A stretch of DNA of 11,057 bases from positions 1-11,057 of the forward strand of contig JAPULF010000016.1 in the NCBI GenBank assembly GCA_027295245.1. The letters run 5' to 3'. Every line of letters begins with the position of its first letter. Positions within the stretch are counted from its first letter, which is position 1. Below are positions 1 through 6,429 of the stretch, one piece after another. Below the pieces are notes generated by a model that worked only from the letters and a program-made list of their open reading frames with translations, did no database searches and was not told where the DNA came from. Both the position numbers and the translations under genes were made by a program. This stretch comes from Planctomycetota bacterium (lineage in GTDB: Bacteria; Planctomycetota; Phycisphaerae; UBA1845; UTPLA1).

Positions 1-1
1 A

Positions 2-2260
2 GTCGTCCGCAACGAGCGGCGACAGACCAGCGAGATGCAACCCTACGGCAAGGCCGAATTGAAGGTGCCCGAGCTGATGTATCCCGTCGGCCATCCGTAC
101 GCCCACACCGTGATCGGTTCGCATGAAGACCTGGAGGCCGCGACCGTCGACGACGTGAAGTCGTTCTTCGCGAACTACTACGTGCCGAGCAATTGTTCGC
201 TGGTGGTCGCGGGGGATTTCGATCCGGCTACTATAAAGCCGCGTGTCAATAAACTCTTCGGGAGCCTGCCGCGCAGGCCCGACCCGATACATCGAATGGC
301 CGGGCCCGTCACGCTGCCGGGCGTTCAACGCGTGACCTTCACGGACAAGGTGCAGTTCGCGCGGACCTCGATGGTCTACCACAGCCCGGCCCACTATGAG
401 GGCGGAGACGCCGAGATGGACCTGGTGGCCGCGTTGCTCACGTCCGGAAAGTCCAGCCGCCTCTATAAGCGGCTCGTCTACGAGGACAAGCTGGCCACCA
501 GTGTTCGGGCGTATCAGGCCTCGCAATTGCTGGGGTCGCTTTTCCATATCGTGGCGACCGCCCGACCCGGCGTTTCGCTCGATCGGGTAGAAAAGGCAAT
601 CGACGAAGAGATACACCGAATGGTGTATGAAGGCGTCGGCGTCGAAGAGTTGGAGCGGCACAAGGCCGCAATCGAAGTCAACATGATCTCGAGCCTTCAG
701 TCGCTTTTGACCAAGGCGGACCGGCTCAACGCGTACAACTTCTTCCGGGGCGAGCCCAACTCGTTCAGTTGGGACCTGGATCGATACCGATTCGCCGAAG
801 ATCAGCGCGTCGGCTTTTGGGCCGGCAAGGTCCTGGCCCCGGAGCGGCGACTCATCATGCGGGTCCTGCCCGAGTCCGGCGAGTTGAACCCGGCGGATCG
901 CGATCAGCGCCCCAAGCTCGAGGTGGCCCGGTCGTTCACGCCGCAAGCCCCGGAGTCGTTTGTACTTTCGAATGGAATCCAGGTGCGCCACTGGCGCCGC
1001 AGCGAACTGCCGCTGGTCAACCTTTCGATGTTGCTCCGCGGCGGATCGATTCGGGATACGACCCCGGGCCGCGCCTACCTGACAGCGGCGATGCTGGACG
1101 AAGGGGCGGGCGATCTCGGGGCATTGGCCTTCTCCGATGCCCTGGAAATGTTGGGTGCCGGCCTGACGGCGTCCGCGGATCACGAATCGACGCGCGTCGG
1201 GCTATCGGTCCTGAAGCGCAACGCCGACCGGGCCGTGGCCCTCTACGCCGATGCGATCATGCGTCCGCGATTCGAATCGGCCGAATGGGACCGCGTGCGA
1301 GGGTTGCACATCGAGTCGCTGAGGCAGGCCGAGGATCGGGCGACGGCGGTGGCCGGGCGGGTCGGCATGAGGTCCTTTTTCGGCGACGACCATCCCTATG
1401 GACGGCCCGTCTCGGGAACGGTCGAGTCCGTCGAGTCGCTTTCGCTGGACGACCTGAAGCGGTTTCATCGGGAGACGTTCGGACCGGCCAATGCGACCAT
1501 CCTGGTTGCGGGAGACCTGACAACCGACGAGGCCAAGGCCCTTCTGGAGAACGCGTTCGGCAAATGGCGAAACGATGCCACCACGAAGCCCCCGGCATCG
1601 GCAAGCTGGAAGACGGCCCACCGCCATTTGCGCGTGGTTGTCGTAGACAAGCCCGACTCGGCACAGACCGTGATACGTTTCTACATGCCGGGCCCTTCAT
1701 ACAGTACGCCGAATCGGACAAAGTTGGTGTTGTTGAACACCATTCTCGGCGGAAGTTTCACCAGCCGCTTGAACCAGAACCTGCGAGAGGACAAGGGCTA
1801 CACCTACGGCGCTCGCTGCTCGTATGCCATGGACCCGCGGCAGGGTTACTTCACGGCCTCGTCGAACGTGCAGTCGCGGGTCACGGGCGCCGCCCTGGGC
1901 GAGTTCCTGAAAGAGTTCAAGAAGATCCGCGGCGGAGACGTTTCGGCCGACGAAATGACCAAGGCCCGGCTGACGCGCCGCACGAACATGATTCAATCGT
2001 TTCAGGGCCTGCGCGGAATCCTGGCGATGGCCGCGACCCTGGAATTGAACGAGTTGCCGTTTTCGTCCATCGGCGACGAGTTGAACGCGATCGGCAATGT
2101 CACCGAGGATGCGTTGAACAAGCTGGCCCGACCTTCGATTCCGCTGGAACAGGCCGTCATCGTCCTGGTCGGCGACAAGAAGACGATTCTCGCGCAGATC
2201 GCCGACCTGGGTCTACCGACGCCGACGGAGCTAACGGTGACGGGTGAACCTGCCGGTTAG
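2..2260 (+). CDS. M16 family zinc metallopeptidase, tandem-domain, 5'-truncated by window edge
   Basis: The reading frame is open from base 2, before the first ATG at 35. The upstream residues VVRNERRQ followed by PYG match the strand just after the catalytic region of M16B peptidases, so the gene starts outside the window. What is visible is the rest of the first M16 repeat (its C-terminal half, through about position 850) and a full second repeat (about 950-2240). In the second repeat the slot for the zinc motif HxxEH reads YLTAA (1076-1090), so this copy cannot bind zinc. It does carry the LREDKGYTYG segment (1781-1810) that supplies the family's Arg/Tyr pair. This matches the usual active plus inactive tandem architecture of roughly 900 residues. 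The catalytic HxxEH should lie upstream of base 1 but is not seen. The likely role is degradation of peptides or small proteins in the periplasm or cell envelope; a signal peptide cannot be checked. The stop TAG lies 12 bases from the end of the convergent minus-strand operon. The family call is firm and the substrate is unknown. Confidence 0.93.
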   Translation, partial: VVRNERRQTSEMQPYGKAELKVPELMYPVGHPYAHTVIGSHEDLEAATVDDVKSFFANYYVPSNCSLVVAGDFDPATIKPRVNKLFGSLPRRPDPIHRMAGPVTLPGVQRVTFTDKVQFARTSMVYHSPAHYEGGDAEMDLVAALLTSGKSSRLYKRLVYEDKLATSVRAYQASQLLGSLFHIVATARPGVSLDRVEKAIDEEIHRMVYEGVGVEELERHKAAIEVNMISSLQSLLTKADRLNAYNFFRGEPNSFSWDLDRYRFAEDQRVGFWAGKVLAPERRLIMRVLPESGELNPADRDQRPKLEVARSFTPQAPESFVLSNGIQVRHWRRSELPLVNLSMLLRGGSIRDTTPGRAYLTAAMLDEGAGDLGALAFSDALEMLGAGLTASADHESTRVGLSVLKRNADRAVALYADAIMRPRFESAEWDRVRGLHIESLRQAEDRATAVAGRVGMRSFFGDDHPYGRPVSGTVESVESLSLDDLKRFHRETFGPANATILVAGDLTTDEAKALLENAFGKWRNDATTKPPASASWKTAHRHLRVVVVDKPDSAQTVIRFYMPGPSYSTPNRTKLVLLNTILGGSFTSRLNQNLREDKGYTYGARCSYAMDPRQGYFTASSNVQSRVTGAALGEFLKEFKKIRGGDVSADEMTKARLTRRTNMIQSFQGLRGILAMAATLELNELPFSSIGDELNAIGNVTEDALNKLARPSIPLEQAVIVLVGDKKTILAQIADLGLPTPTELTVTGEPAG

Positions 2261-2266
2261 GTCACC
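2236..2266. terminator. Imperfect inverted repeat between convergent genes; weak terminator candidate
   Basis: GGTGAC (2236-2241) is the inverse complement of GTCACC (2261-2266). Between them an inner stem AACC/GGTT (2247-2250 and 2255-2258) closes a four-base TGCC loop. The structure spans the M16 stop codon and the 12-base gap to the end of the convergent transporter gene, where a shared bidirectional terminator would be expected. There is no clear T-tract on either side and the two stems are separated by an unequal bulge (5 and 2 bases). It is therefore a weak intrinsic terminator at best. Confidence 0.3.
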
Positions 2267-2272
2267 GACGCG

Positions 2273-4237
2273 TTATTCCGACGACGGTTCTTGAGGACGG
2301 AGCGACTTGATTCTCTCGATGATATGTTGAGCCACTTCGCGGTATGCGGCGCGGTCTCTCGTGCGGGCGGACCAGGGTGAAAGATCGATCGGCTTGCCGT
2401 AGTGCACGAGGGCCCGCTGTGGGAGGATATAAGGGATGTACACGTTGTCGGAGTGATGCGTACCCGATATGTGCGCGGGGATGATGGTGGCGCCGCTGCG
2501 AAGGGCCAGCATGCCGACGCCTTCCTGAACGTTCTCCCAATCGTCGGGCGATACGATTCGGCCCTGCGGAAATATCCCGATGACCTTGCCGGCGGACAGG
2601 TGGCGCAGGGCGGACTTCACCGAGGCGATGTCGACTCCGGTGCGGTTCACGGGGATGCACTCCGCCAACCTTGCCAGGTATGAGACTAACGGAATGCTGG
2701 TGAACTCGCGGGCGATCATGAAACTGAGGTAGCGATTCGGTGAAGTCGAGATCAACAGGAACGGGTCGATGGCGGAATTGTGATTGGCCGCCACGATGAC
2801 CGGACCGTCCAGCGGAACCGTACAGATGCCCTTGCGCCGAACACGGGCGACGATGCTGTTGTGCAATACGATGAAGTTCCGCCAGAAGGTGATGATCGGT
2901 CGAAAGCGGCCGCGCCGCAGACGGACCCGCGTGGCTCGCATGCCGGCGACGAACAACGTCAGACCGATGATCGCGAGCAGCCAGGGAACGTGGGCGTCGA
3001 TGTTCGTCCAACGCGGAATACCGAGGGCGCCGGTGGCCAACAGCAGCCCGCCCATCGAGGCGAAGTCCTTGACGCCGATAACGCGGCCGAGCATGAAATC
3101 GGGCACGGTCTTTTGGAGCAGGGCGTTGGCGCTGACCAGGATGCCGGACCCGAACATGCCGCAGACAAACAGGCAAGCGGCCCCGGACCATTCGCCGAAC
3201 TGCCGAACGAAAACAAGGGCCAGGGCGAGCACGGCCAGCCCGGCGCCCATGAAGGACCAACTGATCGCGACCTCGCTTTTGATGGCTTCGCCGAATCCAC
3301 CGATGATAAACGCGCCGGTCAGCATTCCGATGCCGAGAGCCAGGTAATAGTTCTTGATGTCCGACAGCCCACCGCCGAAGACGCCCTTCACGAGGGCCGG
3401 CATCATCGATCGAACGGCGATCGCCGCGGTCCAGAAGAGCACCATGAAGACGATCAACTCGATCACCCGGCGGTGTGTTCGGCAGTATGCGAAGCCGTCG
3501 CGCAGCGCCTCGACGCGCGACGTGCCCGCGGAGCTTATGGCGGCCCGCCGCGGCGGAATCATGAAAAGGATGAAAACGGCGGAGAGGAGAAAGGTGAGGG
3601 CGTCGGCCCGGAAGCAGATTTCTTTGCCGTATTCCAGCACGAGGTGTGTGCCCAGGGCGTAGGAGGCGATGGCCGCGATGGGTCCCATGGCGTTCATGAG
3701 GCCGTTTGCCCGAACGATCTGGTCTTGTCGGACGAGGGTCGGAAGCATGGCGGCCCGCGACGGCGAGAACATGGCGGCGAATACGCCGAGGACCATCAGC
3801 GGCGTACAGTAGACCCAGGGGCTGTAGATAGAGCCGCCCTGCGGGTGCGTCTCCGCGAGCTGAAAGGACGAGCCTTCAAGGGCTCGAAACAGGAATTGGA
3901 GCACCGGAAACAGCGCAAGTAGCAAGACGATCCGGGTGGTGTCGGCCGTGACCATGATCCACTTCCGGGGCAGGCGATCGGCCAGCCAGCCCATGGTCGG
4001 GCCGAACACGAAGAACGGGAGGAAAAACGCGAACATCATCATCGACATGATGCGCGTGGAGTCGTCGCGGCCGATGGCGTTTTGCATATCGAGCAGGGCG
4101 ACCTCGGAAAGGTGATCGCCGAGGGCACTGACGGTGTAGGCGCACCACAGGAGGATGAAGTTGCGATTGCGCAGGATCGAGCCCGCAAGCGCCGAAGGCG
4201 AACGGTGAAGCGCGGGAATGGCCGTGCCGTCGCTCAT
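2273..4237 (-). CDS. LplT-like MFS transporter fused to PlsC-type acyltransferase
   Basis: This is a 654-residue fusion. Residues 1 to about 430 are a multi-pass membrane MFS permease. Segments such as SPSRAAMLP...VRANGLMNA and SANALLQKTVPD resemble the lysophospholipid transporter LplT. Residues of about 440-640 form a cytoplasmic glycerolipid acyltransferase (PlsC/LPLAT) domain with the catalytic HX4D motif (H486, D491 in NHNSAIDPF) and a block III motif at 556-559. Block III reads FPQG instead of the usual FPEG; the glutamate is normally tied to acceptor binding. In Enterobacteria LplT flips lysophospholipids inward and the separate Aas protein reacylates them. By analogy this fusion could do both, although it lacks the AMP-binding acyl-ACP synthetase domain of Aas, so acyl-ACP or acyl-CoA must come from elsewhere. 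The ATG at 4237 follows the methyltransferase stop by 31 bases with no good ribosome site, which suggests coupled translation. It is the last gene of the operon. The alternative is a general drug-type efflux MFS with an accessory acyltransferase. Confidence 0.88.
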   Translation of the reverse strand: MSDGTAIPALHRSPSALAGSILRNRNFILLWCAYTVSALGDHLSEVALLDMQNAIGRDDSTRIMSMMMFAFFLPFFVFGPTMGWLADRLPRKWIMVTADTTRIVLLLALFPVLQFLFRALEGSSFQLAETHPQGGSIYSPWVYCTPLMVLGVFAAMFSPSRAAMLPTLVRQDQIVRANGLMNAMGPIAAIASYALGTHLVLEYGKEICFRADALTFLLSAVFILFMIPPRRAAISSAGTSRVEALRDGFAYCRTHRRVIELIVFMVLFWTAAIAVRSMMPALVKGVFGGGLSDIKNYYLALGIGMLTGAFIIGGFGEAIKSEVAISWSFMGAGLAVLALALVFVRQFGEWSGAACLFVCGMFGSGILVSANALLQKTVPDFMLGRVIGVKDFASMGGLLLATGALGIPRWTNIDAHVPWLLAIIGLTLFVAGMRATRVRLRRGRFRPIITFWRNFIVLHNSIVARVRRKGICTVPLDGPVIVAANHNSAIDPFLLISTSPNRYLSFMIAREFTSIPLVSYLARLAECIPVNRTGVDIASVKSALRHLSAGKVIGIFPQGRIVSPDDWENVQEGVGMLALRSGATIIPAHISGTHHSDNVYIPYILPQRALVHYGKPIDLSPWSARTRDRAAYREVAQHIIERIKSLRPQEPSSE

Positions 4238-4268
4238 GCGGAGTCGGCCACGGTCCGTTCGGGATTGA

Positions 4269-6050
4269 TCAGCGGCTGCATCCGTGGTGGAGGATAACTT
4301 GGCCGGCGCTGGTGAACAACCGCTCGAAGTGCGAATTCATGGCCCGTTGCGCGGCCCGCTCGGTCTCGCCGCGCCGAACCGCGCGTTCCAGGCGGTCAAC
4401 GAGGGACTCGATGCGCTTGCGCTGTCGGTGGGTCGGCGGAATGAACGGCAATTGGCGAAGCAATCGCACCTTGATCTGGGCCTGCGGACGCCCGTGCTCT
4501 CCGGACAGAAAGCGATATAGTCGCGTGACTATTTCACTGTTCAGGTAGGCGGTCAGGTACGCGAGGCTCAGGCCCTGGGCGGCGCCTTCCTCGGTGAGGG
4601 TCACGGTGAACAGGGTGTTGTCGGTGTAGTGGACAGCCCGCTTCTGGAGGCATCTCGCGGCGATGATGCGATCACCGGTCTGCCGAATCAGGACTCGTTC
4701 ACGCAATCGGTGTACCGCCGGATCGCCTTGCCAGTCCCAATATTCGTCGCGAACACTGGGGCGCCCGTCGCCGCGGCGCCCGAGGGTCCGCGGTCGGGGT
4801 CGGTAGTGAATGTCCACCCAGCGATATTGGGCGGACGGGGCGTTCCATCGAAGGGCAAACGCTTCTATTTGCCGGCCCTGCACGAGTCGTTGGAGACCCG
4901 GTTTGTTTCGAGTTGGGAAGAAGAGCCGATGGCGGCAATTGCGAGAGTGGATTCCGGCATCGGCGATGCGAACGGCCCGCTCGAGCCTGATCACGCCCGA
5001 CGACGCCCCGATTCCTCGCCACAAGGCAGACAGCGCGAGCTGTTCGGGGGTCGGGACGAAAAACGTAGCTCGCGGAGATTCCAGAAAAACGGAGGGGTCG
5101 GTCAATATACAGGCGTCGGGCTTTGCTAATCCGCCTCCACGGGCGTCGGTGTACGTCATCGGACCGTGCGGCGGAGCGGACTGCCAGATCAGGATCGACG
5201 GGAACACGACTCGATCGAACGTTCCCGCAGGCAGGCGAACAACGTGTCGGACATTGCCCTGTAGCAATCGTCGCCGAAGTCGCTCGTAGCTTGCCAGCGA
5301 AAGCCAGCCGTCCGGAAGCAGGAAGGCGATTACACCGCCCGGCCGAATCGTCGCCATGGCCCGGCGGATGAATAGTGCATAGAGATCTTCGCGTACGCCG
5401 AAACACCCACGCCACCGTTCGAATTCGGGCAGTCGCGATGCGTGACGTAAGCCGAGGTAGGGCGGATTGCCGATGATCAGGTCGATCGGACCCGGCGGCA
5501 ACAGGGAGTCGTCGAGCAGTGCATCGCCGATCTTGTATTGCCGGCGTGCCCAGTCGTATGCTTCGCGTCCGGCCAGATTGGCGAGGCGGCGGGCGGAGGC
5601 CGGTTGCACCGACGCGTCGTTGTCGATCGCCCATATGTGTCGAAGCGGCGAGCGGAGAGGTCTCGCACCGTTGCCTCGATATTTGTTGACGAGGGCTTCG
5701 AACAGGGCCCCGACGATCACGCCGCTGCCCGCGGCCGGTTCGAGGATCGTGGGGTCGGACGCGTCGCGGGTGTTGTCCAGGCAGTCGAGGGCCGTCGTGG
5801 CCATCCAGCGGGCCACGTTAGCGGGCGTGTTGACTCGTCCGATCACGGACTTGCCGATGGGCGGTTGTGATAGGCCGAGTTCTTCGTCCTTGAGTGAAAC
5901 GGCATCGGATGCGACCTTGGTCAACGCGTAGCCGATCGAGGTGGCTTTGTCGGGCATTCGCATCTCAACGCTCGCGGGTTGACCGCCACGGCGGGTCAGG
6001 AGCTGTTTCAGTGCCCATTTGTTGCGCCGGCGTCCCGCCGGTGCGACCAC
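4269..6050 (-). CDS. Solitary N6-adenine DNA methyltransferase (Eco57I/TaqI-like, with C-terminal target-recognition domain)
   Basis: A 593-residue class I AdoMet-dependent DNA methyltransferase. Visible motifs in order are the region before motif I (GRVNTPANVARWM, about 71-83), motif I EPAAGSG (104-110) for AdoMet binding, an acidic motif II (IDND, 142-145), GDAL (175-178), and the catalytic NPPY motif (195-198) typical of N6-adenine enzymes. The C-terminal part has a TaqI-type specificity domain: GDRIIAARC, then YTDNTLFTV, then AYLNSEIV, and a final LRQLPFIPP segment followed by a helical tail. These endings are shared with type I S-subunit half domains. No nuclease domain is visible in the protein and none is encoded next door, so it looks like an orphan methyltransferase that marks adenines in an unknown target. 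The start is a GTG at 6050 without a clear ribosome site; ATGs at 5963 and 5957 are alternatives that lose no motif. It lies 38 bases after the zinc-ribbon gene and 31 before the transporter gene. Confidence 0.87.
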   Translation of the reverse strand: MVAPAGRRRNKWALKQLLTRRGGQPASVEMRMPDKATSIGYALTKVASDAVSLKDEELGLSQPPIGKSVIGRVNTPANVARWMATTALDCLDNTRDASDPTILEPAAGSGVIVGALFEALVNKYRGNGARPLRSPLRHIWAIDNDASVQPASARRLANLAGREAYDWARRQYKIGDALLDDSLLPPGPIDLIIGNPPYLGLRHASRLPEFERWRGCFGVREDLYALFIRRAMATIRPGGVIAFLLPDGWLSLASYERLRRRLLQGNVRHVVRLPAGTFDRVVFPSILIWQSAPPHGPMTYTDARGGGLAKPDACILTDPSVFLESPRATFFVPTPEQLALSALWRGIGASSGVIRLERAVRIADAGIHSRNCRHRLFFPTRNKPGLQRLVQGRQIEAFALRWNAPSAQYRWVDIHYRPRPRTLGRRGDGRPSVRDEYWDWQGDPAVHRLRERVLIRQTGDRIIAARCLQKRAVHYTDNTLFTVTLTEEGAAQGLSLAYLTAYLNSEIVTRLYRFLSGEHGRPQAQIKVRLLRQLPFIPPTHRQRKRIESLVDRLERAVRRGETERAAQRAMNSHFERLFTSAGQVILHHGCSR

Positions 6051-6071
6051 GCGCGAGACGCCCGTGCCACA

Positions 6072-6086
6072 GGCATTGAAAATGCC
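6072..6086 (-). repeat. Short perfect hairpin in the gap before the methyltransferase gene
   Basis: GGCATT and AATGCC form a perfect 6-bp inverted repeat with a three-base loop. It starts three bases past the stop codon of the ribbon-helix-helix/zinc gene on the minus strand and lies about 20 bases before the GTG chosen for the methyltransferase. There is no T-run after it, so it is unlikely to terminate transcription. It may affect RNA processing or translation of the next gene, or be chance. Confidence 0.3.
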
Positions 6087-6088
6087 CC

Positions 6089-6412
6089 TTAATGCCCGTG
6101 GCCGTGCGAGCGGCAGTGCGGACAGATGAATCGTTCGCGGGCGGCCGCGTCCTTACGGGGTAGTGCGGACTTGGGATAGCCGTAACGGCAACAGTGGCAC
6201 TCGACGAGCTTTCCGACTTTCAGGCGTTTCTCGGCCCACTTTGAAATCTCTTCGGGCACCACGCCCCGGCCGCGGCACACCGGGCAGGTTTCGTAGAAGC
6301 TCCGAAGTATCACGTCGCGGATGAACGCGGACTTATCCGGGACATTGCTCAGAACGTCTGCGAGATGACGATCCACCCGGAACGAGACTATAACGCCCTT
6401 GTCTTTGCTCAT
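6089..6412 (-). CDS. Small ribbon-helix-helix-like protein with zinc-ribbon cysteines
   Basis: The ATG at 6412 has a ribosome site GAGGTG five bases upstream. A GTG at 6433 would overlap the radical SAM stop by 4 bases and add seven residues, but has poorer support. The resulting 107-residue protein begins with a strand-helix-helix pattern (GVIVSFRVD, then HLADVLSNV, then SAFIRDVILRSF; residues 6-39) like ribbon-helix-helix DNA-binding proteins. The rest is metal-binding in style: C43-x2-C46 within CPVCRGRG (a DnaJ-type CxxCxGxG knuckle), C72-x-C74-C75, C97-x2-C100, and a His-rich end (HGHGH). Three cysteine pairs could make one or two zinc ribbons. It sits between the radical SAM and methyltransferase genes and is very likely cotranscribed with both. 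I do not recognise a named family. A metal-responsive or structural-zinc transcription regulator is the simplest reading. An accessory DNA-binding partner for the methyltransferase is an alternative. Confidence 0.8.
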   Translation of the reverse strand: MSKDKGVIVSFRVDRHLADVLSNVPDKSAFIRDVILRSFYETCPVCRGRGVVPEEISKWAEKRLKVGKLVECHCCRYGYPKSALPRKDAAARERFICPHCRSHGHGH

Positions 6413-6429
6413 GGGCACACCTCGTCGGG

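Noticed and set aside
769..2247. Second plus-strand open frame (492 codons) overlapping the M16 gene
   Set aside because: The product is Arg/Gly/Pro-rich and has no fold signals. The overlapping frame encodes a coherent M16 protein.
2780..3922. Long plus-strand open frame (380 codons) opposite the MFS-PlsC gene
   Set aside because: Its translation is low-complexity and charged with no motif, while the opposite strand has a clear transporter and acyltransferase. It is an antisense shadow caused by GC-rich codon use.
4269..6412. A restriction-modification or phage-defence island around the methyltransferase
   Set aside because: No nuclease, helicase, ATPase or mobile element gene is seen nearby, and the neighbours are housekeeping or lipid genes.
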